Origin: JANNSW01 sp031431235
Lineage (GTDB): Bacteria > Pseudomonadota > Alphaproteobacteria > Rhizobiales > Hyphomicrobiaceae
NCBI GenBank assembly: GCA_031431235.1
Contig: JANPDA010000037.1
Span: 1-9,322, forward strand
Length of the DNA: 9,322 nt
Direction of reading: 5' to 3'
Shown here: piece by piece, positions 1 to 6,814 of the stretch
Position numbering within the stretch: the stretch's first letter is position 1
How the letters are laid out: each line of letters begins with the position of its first letter
Made by a program: the position numbers and the translations under genes
The notes under the pieces: generated by a model
The model's input: only the letters and a program-made list of their open reading frames with translations
What the model was told of the DNA's origin: nothing
Databases searched by the model: none

Positions 1-470
1 TACATACCCATGGCGAAAGGCTTCGTTTATCTCGCGGTCGTGCTCGACTGGTTCAGCCGCCGGGTTCTGTCGTGGCGGCTGTCGATCACGATGGAAGCGG
101 CGTTCTGCGTCGAGACGCTCGAGGAAGCAATCGCCAAGCACGGTAGGCCTGAGATCTTCAACACGGACCAGGGTTCTCAGTTCACGGGCAGTGCCTTCAC
201 AGATGTTCTGACTAAGAATGGCATCCAAATCAGCATGGACGGCAAGGGGGCTTGGCGGGATAATGTGTTCGTCGAACGCCTTGGCGGACGATCAAATACG
301 AGGAGGTCTACCTGCATGCCTACGAAAGCGTGAGCGAGGCCCGGGGCTCCCTCGGGCGTTATCTCGACCTCTACAATCACCGCCGCCCGCATTCGAGCCT
401 TGACGACCGGACACCCGATCAAGCTTACTTCGGAACGACGAGCCTGCTGCCGATCCGCTCGGCAGCCTAA
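1..470 (+). pseudogene. IS3-family transposase (OrfB, DDE integrase core), 5'-truncated by window and frameshifted
   Basis: The reading frame is open from base 1 (Y-I-P-M-A-K-G) and shows the C-terminal half of an rve integrase core: VYLAVVLDWFSRRVLSW, the second catalytic Asp in FNTDQGSQFTG (near 169-177) and the catalytic Glu in DNVFVERL (near 260-282). One base is missing right after the Leu codon at 280-282: CTTGGCGG where the family has CTT-TGG-CGG. In the original frame the protein then degrades to a stop at 331-333. Reading on in the frame of codon 285-287 restores the family tail: IKYEEVYLHAYESV, then YLDLYNHRRPHSSLDDRTPDQAYF, ending at TAA 468-470. The gene is therefore broken one residue after the DDE glutamate. 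The first Asp lies upstream of the window. A sequencing error cannot be excluded. Confidence 0.85.
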
Positions 471-531
471 CCCCGGCAGACGATCCACTTATCCAAGCGG
501 AAACTCTGTTCGAACAAGTGGGGCCACCTCA
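1..531 (+). mobile_element. Right-hand part of an IS3-family insertion sequence
   Basis: The window opens inside the transposase gene of an IS3-family element; the left end and the first transposase frame lie outside. After the transposase stop at 468-470 there are about 60 non-coding bases ending in GGGGCCACCTCA near 520-531, which I take as the right terminal inverted repeat (outward reading TGAGGTGGCCCC). The boundary is supported by what follows: from about 531 the minus strand reads directly into a tyrosine recombinase coding sequence, so the IS appears to have landed in that gene. The left repeat and target duplication cannot be seen, so the exact terminal base is an inference good to a few bases. 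Confidence 0.75.
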
Positions 532-837
532 TTGCGCGAGGTCGACGCGGCCAATCGTGACGGTGAAGGAGAAGCGCAGCGCCGAGGCCTGCGTGTTCAT
601 CTTCGGTAGCTGCGCACCGTGACTGATCTGCTCCGATTGGAAGCGACGCACATCGTCGCCGGTCGCCGTATCCGGCGCACGGCCGAGGAACTCGGCAAAG
701 CTCTCGATGTGGCGGATATAATCGTGCCGCGTCTTGTCGCCGAAGCTGCGGTTCGTCATGTCCTGCAGCAAGCGGCGGCGCAGATCGCTGATGGGCGCAG
801 GGGCTGCCAGCGTTACGCGTGTGGTCGTCTCGGTCAT
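529..837 (-). pseudogene. Tyrosine recombinase/integrase, N-terminal fragment cut by the IS
   Basis: The start at ATG 835-837 gives MTETTTRVTLAAPAPISDLR, followed by a SAM-like core-binding (phage integrase N-terminal) domain: SFGDKTRHDYIRHIESFAEF, DDVRRFQSEQ and SALRFSFTVTIGRVDLA. About 102 residues remain. The reading then ends at TGA 529-531, which includes the presumed terminal bases of the IS. The whole C-terminal catalytic domain (R-H-R-Y) is absent, so this cannot be an active recombinase. The frame is open upstream to 912, but ATG 837 matches where such proteins usually begin; the ribosome-binding site is weak (GAGACAGG about 7 bases upstream). Known relatives sit in small mobile elements, often beside IS91-type transposases, as I recall the family. 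The remainder of the gene may lie beyond the left end of the IS, outside the window. Confidence 0.75.
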
Positions 838-1488
838 CGGGGTGCCTGTCTCGAGGTTGGAGTTCTTGACCCCTTCATCCTCGGGACGGCACCGTCCGAT
901 CGTTACATCCAACGCTTCAACTGGTTACCGCCGCCCAATCGCACCGGCCCCTCGCGCAGTATACTCCCGCTGAAGCGGGTTCGTTCCACGACCCACAACA
1001 GCCATGAGCAGGTGCAGCATGGGGGTCTCACCCTGGAACGCACCGCCGAGAAAGCGGAAGGCGCCAGCCGATCGTGATCCGTGGTAGGATGATCGACACG
1101 GGGTGGTCGCTCTACATCCGAAAGCAGATGCTTGGTCAGACGCGCTCCGGACCGACCTGATCAAGCGTGATCCTGTCGACTGTTGCGTTGGTCGGAGGCC
1201 GGCTCTGGGGGCCTCGACGAAACGCGCTCGATCCTATCGCACGTTGGTTGATCCGCAAACGGCGACCGTTTGTCGGCTACTCGCGGAACCGCCATTTGTC
1301 ACATCACACGAAGCGACTCACCGCGTGGGCAAGCGCCTCGGTAACCACGCGGCGGGGCGATGATCGCGCACCCTTCCCGACTGGATAAGCGGCTGATCAA
1401 ATGCGGACCACCGGTGAGTTGGAGCTAGAAGCAATCTCGAGTCGACGGAAAAACAGGTTCCCAACCCACAAGAGTTCCTTTCTTCACT
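838..1488. other. Gene-poor stretch between the recombinase remnant and the transporter operon
   Basis: About 650 bases contain no ORF that I can assign. Several short open frames exist on both strands, but they overlap each other, have no recognisable domain and look like GC-rich shadows. The part nearest 838 is presumably the 5' leader of the recombinase element. From about 1167 one plus-strand frame to 1388 encodes a basic peptide (LIRKRRPFVGYSRNRHLSHH) that I do not recognise. On the minus strand, no trace of an ABC ATPase (Walker A GxxGxGKS/T or LSGGQ) is visible downstream of the permease stop at 1489, where a fourth transporter gene could have been. No convincing terminator is seen. 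Confidence 0.5.
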
Positions 1489-2139
1489 TCAATGCTCGCG
1501 CTTTGCCTCCAGCCGGCGCAGCAGCAAGGAGGATGGGAAGCTCAGCAGAAAGAAGATTGCTCCCGTCAACGTGAGGACTTCGATATAGCGGAAGGTCTCG
1601 CCGGCGATCAGATTTGCCGTATTGAGCAGCTCATAGACCGTGATGGTCGACAGAAGCGGTACCTCCTTGAACATCTGGATCAGGAAATTGCCGAGCGCCG
1701 GTATCATCGGTCTGATGGCCTGGGGCAAAATGACATTCATCCAGACAACACTCACCGGCAAGCCGAGCGAGCGAGCGGCCTCCCACTGGCCGGTCGGAAC
1801 AGCGAGGATCCCCGAGCGGAAGACCTCGGACGTGTAGGTCGCATAGTGGATGCCGATCACGAGAATGCCCGTCGGCTCGGCGGGTAGGCGCACGCCGAAT
1901 TCGGGCAGCACGTAGAAGGCGAAGAACAATTGCACCATCAGCGGTGTCAGTCGGATGAACTCGCTGCCAACCAGGACAGCGCCGGCGAGCACCGGTTTTC
2001 CGCGCAGGCGCAGCACCGCCAGCAAGAGGCCGAGCAAGAGCGAGAGGGCGAAGCCGAGTGCCGCGATCCTGAGGGTGACGACGGTTGCCGCGAGCAGCCG
2101 CGGCATAATCTCGACGAAATAGGCAAAGTCGATCTCCAT
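1489..2139 (-). CDS. Polar amino acid/ectoine-type ABC transporter permease (EhuD-like)
   Basis: A 216-residue inner-membrane permease of the HisM/GlnP (His/Glu/Gln/Arg/opine) family, normal in length. Hydrophobic segments lie near residues 12-45, 52-85, 91-105, 140-160 and 187-208. The BPD-transport cytoplasmic loop that contacts the ATPase (EAA motif) is intact: EAARSLGL...ILPQA, residues 120-141. The stretches VQLFFAFYVLPEFGV and GIHYATYTSEVFRSGI resemble the EhuD subunit of ectoine/hydroxyectoine importers, so that subfamily is my best guess. ATG 2139 was chosen because it overlaps the upstream permease stop as TGATG, a translational-coupling arrangement; GTG at 2142 is an in-frame alternative adding one residue. 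It is the last gene of the operon before mobile/unassigned DNA. It should form a heterodimeric channel with the neighbouring permease. The exact substrate is unknown. Confidence 0.93.
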   Translation of the reverse strand: MEIDFAYFVEIMPRLLAATVVTLRIAALGFALSLLLGLLLAVLRLRGKPVLAGAVLVGSEFIRLTPLMVQLFFAFYVLPEFGVRLPAEPTGILVIGIHYATYTSEVFRSGILAVPTGQWEAARSLGLPVSVVWMNVILPQAIRPMIPALGNFLIQMFKEVPLLSTITVYELLNTANLIAGETFRYIEVLTLTGAIFFLLSFPSSLLLRRLEAKREH

Positions 2140-2810
2140 CACACCCGTCCAGCTTGCTGACCCAGGAACTGCTTGGCCCGAATCCGCTCATCGAGCCATC
2201 TCGCACCCCACGCAATGGGGGCCGTGATGGCGAGATAGAGCACGAGCACGATCGCGAAGATGGCAAGCGGATGCCCGAAGGTCTGCACCGCCTGGCGGCC
2301 GGCAAAGGCAAGCTCTGTCACGGTGATCGCGCTGAGCAGCGAAGTGCCCTTGACCAGATCGACGAGAAGATTTCCGATCGGAACGATCGCCCGGGTCATG
2401 GCCTGGGGAACGATCACTTTCCAGTAAGCGACCCACCATGCCAGTCCGAGCGCATGACAAGCCTCGTGCTGACCTTTGGGCACGGCGTTGATGGCGCCAC
2501 GAACTACCTCCGAGCCGTAGGCACCCACATTCAGGGCGAGCACTGCGATTCCCGCTTCGAGCGCGGAGAGGCGCACGCCCAGCAAAGGTAGTACGAAGTA
2601 GGCCCAGTACACCTGTACGAAGGCCGACGTGCCTCGAAAGAACTCGACGTAGATCGCCGTCAGCGCCCTGACCACCGGATTCGAAAGGCCACGCAGCGCA
2701 CCGACCACGATCGAGATCACGATCGCGCCGAGGCCGGCTTGGATCCCGATCGACAAGGAAACGCCCGCCCCGGTAAGGAGGACGGGCGCAACCTCGGCGA
2801 TAAAGTCCAT
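2139..2810 (-). CDS. Polar amino acid/ectoine-type ABC transporter permease (EhuC-like)
   Basis: A 223-residue membrane permease of the same family and the first permease of the operon. Visible landmarks are the periplasmic-side YVEFFRGTSAFVQVYWAYFV (residues 54-73), LALNVGAYGSEVVRGAINAVP (91-111) and the EAA loop EACHALGL...IVPQA (116-137), which docks to the ATPase. It also has a typical C-terminal membrane segment and a short basic tail. The start is set at ATG 2808-2810, giving MDFIAEVAPVLLTGAG as in relatives; the frame extends three codons to a TTG at 2819. Neither start has a clear Shine-Dalgarno site, so translation may depend on coupling to the binding-protein gene ending 29 bases upstream. 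Its stop overlaps the next permease start by one base. RGTSA and AYGSEVVRGAI recall EhuC, but substrate range cannot be read from the permease. Confidence 0.92.
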   Translation of the reverse strand: MDFIAEVAPVLLTGAGVSLSIGIQAGLGAIVISIVVGALRGLSNPVVRALTAIYVEFFRGTSAFVQVYWAYFVLPLLGVRLSALEAGIAVLALNVGAYGSEVVRGAINAVPKGQHEACHALGLAWWVAYWKVIVPQAMTRAIVPIGNLLVDLVKGTSLLSAITVTELAFAGRQAVQTFGHPLAIFAIVLVLYLAITAPIAWGARWLDERIRAKQFLGQQAGRV

Positions 2811-2839
2811 GATCGGCAACCGATCGCAACGGTGGAAGA

Positions 2840-3727
2840 TCAGCCCTTGCAGATCTGCTCGAGCGTCGGGCCATCCTTGCCGGGACGATCAGCGGGGCTG
2901 AACCCGAAGGGGGCGGCAATCTTCTCGATCGTGCCGTCGGCGAGCATAGTGGCGATCGCCCCATCCCAGGCATTGCGGAGCTCTTCCGCATCCTTGGCGA
3001 ACGGGAAGGCCGCAAAGAACTCGATCTTGCCGGAATAGTTCGAAGGCTTGCTCCAACTCGCAACCCTCTCGACCTTCTCCTTGTCGAGCCCTTCGAGCAG
3101 CAGGCGGATAGTGCTCGACGCCTCGACAATCGCATCGACTCGCCCACTGGCGAGACCGGCGGCGAGAGCCGTCGTATCGGGGAACCGGGTGATCTTGCCA
3201 TCGGCCACGCCAGCCGCAGCCGCAATTTCGTTCGGCGTAGTCCCCGCGATGAGGCCGACGGTGACGTCCTTGCTGACGAGGTCGTCCCAGCCATTGATGC
3301 CCTTCGGGTTGCCCTTGGCAACGAGGCTCGACTGCCCTTCGATCAGGTGCGGACGGGCGAAAGTGATTTTTTCACACCGCGCAGGCTTCACGAAGATCGG
3401 GAGACAGGTATCGATCCGTCCGGCCAGAATGGCGGGAATGAAGGAATCGAAGTTCATGGCGACGCCCTGAACCTCCTCGATCCCGATGCTCTTGGCGATT
3501 GCGCGGGCGATCTCGATCTCGGATCCGATCAGATTGCCGTCCGGGTCCATGTAGTTGTAGGGCTTCTCGCCGTTGAAGCCGTAGAGCAGGTAGCCACGCT
3601 TCTTGACGTCGTCGAGGTTGCCAGTTGCGGCTCGGGCGAGGGAAGGCACGAGGCTGAGCCCCAGCAACGCTGCTCCACCGAGCTTGAGGGCACGCCGACG
3701 GGTGAGTGTGCCGACCAACTTTGCCAT
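2840..3727 (-). CDS. ABC transporter substrate-binding protein, polar amino acid/ectoine class (EhuB-like), Tat-type signal
   Basis: A 295-residue periplasmic binding protein (SBP_bac_3 fold). The N-terminus has a twin-arginine-type signal, LTRRRALKLGGAALLGLSLV, with probable cleavage after ARA (residue 33), so export may be through Tat as a folded protein. The mature part shows the family landmarks: YNYMDPDGNLIGSEIEIARAIAK (57-79), IPAILAGRIDTCLPIFVKPARCEKITFARP (97-126) with the ligand-type Arg117, DDLVSKDVTVGLIAGTTPNE (148-167), and RFPDTTALAAGLASGRVDAIVE (181-202). The KPxRC segment and TL..IC tail resemble the ectoine binder EhuB, but the ligand pocket cannot be confirmed. ATG 3727 was chosen over upstream codons because AAAGGAG sits seven bases away at 3735-3741. 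It is first in the operon, 29 bp ahead of the permeases. The ligand is probably a small zwitterion. Confidence 0.92.
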   Translation of the reverse strand: MAKLVGTLTRRRALKLGGAALLGLSLVPSLARAATGNLDDVKKRGYLLYGFNGEKPYNYMDPDGNLIGSEIEIARAIAKSIGIEEVQGVAMNFDSFIPAILAGRIDTCLPIFVKPARCEKITFARPHLIEGQSSLVAKGNPKGINGWDDLVSKDVTVGLIAGTTPNEIAAAAGVADGKITRFPDTTALAAGLASGRVDAIVEASSTIRLLLEGLDKEKVERVASWSKPSNYSGKIEFFAAFPFAKDAEELRNAWDGAIATMLADGTIEKIAAPFGFSPADRPGKDGPTLEQICKG

Positions 3728-3734
3728 GTTGACG

Positions 3735-3741
3735 CTCCTTT
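3735..3741 (-). promoter_or_regulatory. Strong ribosome-binding site of the binding-protein gene
   Basis: The minus strand reads AAAGGAG seven bases before ATG 3727. This fixes the start of the substrate-binding protein at the twin-arginine signal peptide, although the frame is open for 65 codons further upstream. Confidence 0.75.
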
Positions 3742-3841
3742 GGATGTCGGGTCTTCCGGTTGACCGGTGCCTGGGGACGAAGTTCAGAGTCGAGCTGTCA
3801 TGGCGAGGTGTTGCAGCTATGACGAACTCTCCTGGATATTT

Positions 3842-3867
3842 GGATACGAGTTTTGGAACATTGACAA
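3842..3867 (-). promoter_or_regulatory. Possible promoter/operator region of the transporter operon
   Basis: Upstream of the binding-protein gene the minus strand carries TTGTCA (3862-3867), a reasonable -35 box, but no good -10 at normal spacing. Just downstream on that strand, the plus-strand sequence GGATACGAGTTTT (3842-3854) shares GGATACG-GT-T with one side of the palindrome at 4305-4316, in front of the divergent operon. It may be a degenerate copy of the same operator. This is weak evidence from two partly similar sites. Confidence 0.22.
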
Positions 3868-3902
3868 GAGGCGCATAGCGTACTTCTGATTGGCACCTGC
3901 TG

Positions 3903-4269
3903 CTAACCGGACTCCGGCGCAAGCGAGCCGCGCATGGCTGTCATTCCGGCGATCAGGTCTCGCGCCGTGCTCACCACGTGCTCGCGCATGACCGCTTCGG
4001 CCAGCACACCATTGCGCGTGCGGATCACATCGATCACAGCCCGATGCTCGGCAGCAGATCCGAGCACAGCAGACGTTGAAAGCGTGAGCCGCAGCAGCGG
4101 CTCGACCGTCGTGCGAAGCCTTTGCACCTGAGCAAACAGATGGGTACCTTCCCTCGCTGATGAGCTGGTGCAGATAGCGATACGCGCCGGCAAAGGCAGA
4201 GTTGTCGGTGGGATCAATCATGGGAGAGCGGACCTGTCCTGAGCAGTGCATACGCATGGCGTCAAACAG
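3903..4269 (-). pseudogene. GntR-family regulator remnant (FCD ligand-binding domain only), frameshifted
   Basis: The minus strand encodes an FCD-type ligand-binding domain in two frames. The first part reads LFDAM (near 4269-4255), then MIDPTDNSAFAGAYRYLHQL to about 4152. The second part continues FAQVQRLRTTVEPLLRL, GSAAEHRAVIDVI and LAEAVMREHVVSTARDLIAG to TAG 3903-3905. Removing one base in the run read GGAAGG on the minus strand (plus 4147-4153, CCTTCCC) joins them without loss. The winged-helix DNA-binding half is missing: the frame meets a stop at 4315-4317, and only about 100 bases separate the fragment from the divergent gene. In FadR/GntR proteins this domain binds a carboxylate effector, often through His residues; HQL and EH are present. 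It is co-directional with the transporter operon and probably once controlled both operons. Reading it as an intact short protein is unlikely. Confidence 0.7.
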
Positions 4270-4304
4270 GGGCCTGGCACGCCGGCCTCTGGTGCTGTGA
4301 ATGG

Positions 4305-4316
4305 GATACGTGTATC
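4305..4316. promoter_or_regulatory. Palindromic putative operator GATAC-GT-GTATC
   Basis: GATACGTGTATC is two perfect 5-bp complementary arms around a 2-bp centre. It sits 60 bases before the first gene of the plus-strand operon and just upstream of the GntR remnant, the classic place for a GntR operator. GntR/FadR-type sites are often short palindromes of this size. A partly matching copy lies at 3842-3854 in front of the transporter operon. No convincing -35/-10 pair is visible here, so the role as an operator is inferred from symmetry and position. Confidence 0.4.
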
Positions 4317-4376
4317 AGAAAGCAGGGTGAAATCGAAGGATCGGCAAAGAGAGACGTGGTGGCAGGGGCGACAAGG

Positions 4377-4805
4377 ATGGGACTCGTAGCCTGGCATCAT
4401 TCCAGTCTCGCCGTGTCGGACCTCGATGCGGCAGTCGATTTCTATTCGTCTGCCTTCGGCTTTCGCCTCGCCTTCCGCGAGGATGGAATGAGCGAGCAAA
4501 TCCGCCGCATGACAGGTTTGCCATTCCTGACCTGCGACATCGCCCAGCTCCGGCATGGTGCGACCGGCCATGTCCTGGAACTCATCCACTTCCACGGCGA
4601 CAGGCAGGGTGACCCACACCCACTGCGTCCGGGGTCCGGTCACGTTGCCTTCTACGTGGACGATCTCACGGCGATGCTCGCGACCGTCGAAGCGATGGGG
4701 GCCAGTCGGCTGGGAGAGATCACAGTCTTTTCCGATGGCCGTGCAGTCTATTGCCGGGAGCCGTCCGGGTCTTTCTTCGAGATGGAAGAGTTGGCGAGGA
4801 ACTGA
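4377..4805 (+). CDS. VOC-superfamily (glyoxalase/dioxygenase-fold) protein
   Basis: A 142-residue single-domain vicinal-oxygen-chelate protein with two beta-alpha-beta-beta-beta modules. The first is HHSSLAVSDLDAAVDFYSSA (residues 7-26) and the second GHVAFYVDDLTAMLATVEAM (88-107). The four positions that usually bind a divalent metal are all present: His8, Glu69 (HVLELIHF), His89 (GHVAF) and Glu135 (SFFEMEEL). It is therefore probably a metal-dependent enzyme such as a lyase, isomerase/epimerase or dioxygenase, rather than a metal-free binding protein. ATG 4377 is preferred, with GGCAGGGG about eight bases upstream and the usual family N-terminus; GTG 4356 would add seven residues. It is the first gene of the divergent operon, and its stop lies 3 bp before the E1 alpha start, so the two are probably co-translated. 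The substrate is unknown. Confidence 0.85.
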   Translation: MGLVAWHHSSLAVSDLDAAVDFYSSAFGFRLAFREDGMSEQIRRMTGLPFLTCDIAQLRHGATGHVLELIHFHGDRQGDPHPLRPGSGHVAFYVDDLTAMLATVEAMGASRLGEITVFSDGRAVYCREPSGSFFEMEELARN

Positions 4806-4808
4806 GGG

Positions 4809-5783
4809 ATGTCGACAGTACCTGTTGTCTCGCCGACTCCCATTGAGCGCTATCGCGCGATGGTGGTGATGCGCCGGTTCGAAGAAGCCTGCATTCGCGG
4901 GATGCAGCAGAAGGAGATACATGGCGAATTGCACACCGGGATCGGCCAGGAGGGCGTCGCTGCCGGGATGCTCGGCTCGCTCTTGGTGGGCGACGCACTC
5001 GTCAGCACGCATCGCAACCATCTCCATGCAATTGCCAAAGGTGTCTCGATGCAGGCGCTCATGGCCGAGATCTTCGAGCGGGAAACTGGCCTATGCCGTG
5101 GGCGCGGGGGGCATATGCACCCATTCGATCGCGAGAAGCGCTTCTCAGCGACCGGCATCGTCGGCTCGAGCCTGCCGGTCGCCTTAGGCTATGCCTACGC
5201 ATTCCAGCTTGAAAACGTGGAGAACGTCGCAGTCGGTGTGACTGGCGAGGGCGGCAGCAACGCTGGCGCCTTCCACGAGTGCATGAACATCGCCGCTACC
5301 TGGAAACTGCCCTTCGTCATCCTTGTCGAGAACAATGGCTGGGCCATCTCCGTTCCGTTCAACGAGGTGACGGCCACTTCAACAGTCTCGCAGCGGGCTA
5401 GCGGCTACGATGCCTGGGGCCAGACGGTCGATGGACTCGATCCCGATGTCGTTGCTACAGCGTTTGCAGAGGCCATGCTTCACGCGCGTTCGCGCCGTGG
5501 GCCCGCAATTCTTGAGGTCACTTGCGCTCGGTTCCGCGGCCACTACGAAGGTGATCACGACGGCTATCGGCCGGCCGAGACTCGCAAGCGCATGCGCGAA
5601 TCAAGAGATCCGTTGAAGTACTACCGGGAGAAGCTCATGGTCTTGGGACTTGCGACTGACTCTCAGCTCGCGACGGCCGAGAACTCGGCACGAGACGAGA
5701 TCGCCACCATCGTGGCAGCGGTGAAGGCTGCCCCCAATCCCGACCCGAGCGAGGCTATGCGCTACAGTTTCGTTGGAGTCTGA
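4809..5783 (+). CDS. Thiamine-diphosphate dehydrogenase E1 component, alpha subunit (acetoin/2-oxo acid dehydrogenase type)
   Basis: A 324-residue E1 alpha subunit, normal for the acetoin/pyruvate dehydrogenase heterotetrameric class (AcoA/PdhA-like). Landmarks in order are LHTGIGQEGVAAG (41-53); STHRNHLHAIAKG (66-78) with active-site histidines; GRGGHMHPFD (98-107); and the ThDP/Mg motif, running from GEGGSN (146-151) to VENN (173-176), where most relatives start with GDG. Further on are SQRASGYDAWGQTVDG (194-209) and ARFRGHYEGDHDGYR (240-254). It binds ThDP with the beta subunit encoded 2 bp downstream. It catalyses decarboxylation of a 2-oxo acid or cleavage of an acyloin, normally passing the acyl group to a lipoyl E2. 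No E2 or E3 gene is in the window. GAGG in the end of the VOC gene serves as ribosome-binding site. The substrate is not deducible; the acetoin type is the closest motif match. Confidence 0.93.
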   Translation: MSTVPVVSPTPIERYRAMVVMRRFEEACIRGMQQKEIHGELHTGIGQEGVAAGMLGSLLVGDALVSTHRNHLHAIAKGVSMQALMAEIFERETGLCRGRGGHMHPFDREKRFSATGIVGSSLPVALGYAYAFQLENVENVAVGVTGEGGSNAGAFHECMNIAATWKLPFVILVENNGWAISVPFNEVTATSTVSQRASGYDAWGQTVDGLDPDVVATAFAEAMLHARSRRGPAILEVTCARFRGHYEGDHDGYRPAETRKRMRESRDPLKYYREKLMVLGLATDSQLATAENSARDEIATIVAAVKAAPNPDPSEAMRYSFVGV

Positions 5784-5785
5784 TC

Positions 5786-6814
5786 ATGGCGGCGGATCAA
5801 ACCATGACCCGCGTCGTCGATCGCGCGGAGATCACCACATCCGACGCCATCGGCGAAGCGATCGCCCAGGCGATGGAGGCCGATCCCAAGATCCTCGTGA
5901 TGGGCGAGGACGTCGGCACGTATGGCGGCGTTTTCGGCGCCACGGATGGTCTGTTACAGCGTTTCGGACCGGGCCGAGTACGCGACATGCCGATCTCGGA
6001 GATGGCATTCACCGGCATGGGGGTCGGACTCTGCATGGCCGGCTATCGGCCTGTCGTCGAGGTGATGTTTGTCGACTTCATTGGCGTCTGCCTCGAGCAG
6101 ATCATGAACGCGATGTCGAAGATCCCATACATGTCCGGCGGCAATGTGCGGATGCCAATGGTAGTGAAGACGGCAGCCGGATCGATCGGATCGGCGGCTC
6201 AGCACTCCCAGTGCCTATGGGGAACATTTGCGCATCTTCCCGGCATGCGCGTCGTGATGCCGGCGAATCCTCATGACGCCAAAGGCATGATGGCTGAGGC
6301 CTTGCGACAGCACGATCCGGTCGTGTTTCTGGAGCACAAAGCACTGATGCGCCGCAAACTTTCGGCATTCCGCAATGGCTCGCCGGTCCCGGCCGAGTTC
6401 TACCGGGTGCCATTCGGGAAGGCAGCGATCGTGCGCCCCGGCAGTGACGTGACGATCGTCACCGTCAGCAAGGGCGTCGAGGATAGCCTGTCGGCCGCCC
6501 AGGAAGTCGCGAGTTCGGATGGCATCGAGGCCGAGGTCATCGATCTGAGGACGATCGTGCCGCTCGACATGGAGACAGTTTGTGCGTCCCTTCGCAAAAC
6601 CCGGCGGCTACTCGTTGTCGATGAGGACTATCTGAGTTTCGGCTTGTCGGGAGAAGTCGTCGCCCGCGTCGTCGAGATGCTGGGGCCGAGTTCGTTCGAC
6701 AAAGTGGTGCGCCACGCCATGGCCGATATTCCACTGCCGGCTGCCAAGTCCCTCGAGGATGCCGTCTTGCCGGGCTCGGCTTCGATTGCTGCTGTTCTGC
6801 GGCGGATGGGTTAG
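5786..6814 (+). CDS. Thiamine-diphosphate dehydrogenase E1 component, beta subunit (acetoin/2-oxo acid dehydrogenase type)
   Basis: A 342-residue E1 beta subunit, full length, made of an N-terminal Transket_pyr domain (about residues 16-190) and a C-terminal transketolase-C domain (about 205-335). MGEDVGTYGGVFGATDGL (39-56) is the usual start. Glu72 in PISEMAFTGMGVG matches the glutamate that activates the ThDP aminopyrimidine. His140 in SAAQHSQCLWGTFAHLPGMR matches the conserved active-site histidine. MPANPHDAKGMM (158-169) and IDLRTIVPLD (252-261) are also typical. It pairs with the alpha subunit, whose stop is 2 bp upstream; TTGGAG precedes the ATG. The ending DIPLPAAKSLED is also normal for the family. 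With all catalytic residues present the E1 should be active, but the acyl acceptor is not encoded nearby. It could use an E2 from elsewhere in the genome, or act alone as a decarboxylase or carboligase. Confidence 0.93.
   Translation: MAADQTMTRVVDRAEITTSDAIGEAIAQAMEADPKILVMGEDVGTYGGVFGATDGLLQRFGPGRVRDMPISEMAFTGMGVGLCMAGYRPVVEVMFVDFIGVCLEQIMNAMSKIPYMSGGNVRMPMVVKTAAGSIGSAAQHSQCLWGTFAHLPGMRVVMPANPHDAKGMMAEALRQHDPVVFLEHKALMRRKLSAFRNGSPVPAEFYRVPFGKAAIVRPGSDVTIVTVSKGVEDSLSAAQEVASSDGIEAEVIDLRTIVPLDMETVCASLRKTRRLLVVDEDYLSFGLSGEVVARVVEMLGPSSFDKVVRHAMADIPLPAAKSLEDAVLPGSASIAAVLRRMG

Noticed and set aside
619..1077. 152-residue plus-strand frame over the recombinase remnant and its leader
   Set aside because: It lies antisense to the recognisable recombinase domain and shows no family resemblance.
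2188..3321. 377-residue minus-strand open frame across the binding protein and permease genes
   Set aside because: Arg/Ser/Pro-rich shadow in a different frame of the same strand. The transporter genes explain this DNA and have clear motifs.
3862..3867. Full promoter for the transporter operon based on TTGTCA
   Set aside because: No -10 box at 16-18 bases spacing; candidates fall at 14 or 20 bases. It is therefore kept only as a low-confidence region.
4218..5027. 269-residue minus-strand frame opposite the VOC and E1 alpha genes
   Set aside because: Antisense shadow of two well-supported genes, with no domain resemblance. It also does not supply the missing GntR DNA-binding domain.
5954..6413. 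Several minus-strand frames opposite E1 beta
   Set aside because: GC-rich antisense shadows without motifs or ribosome-binding sites.
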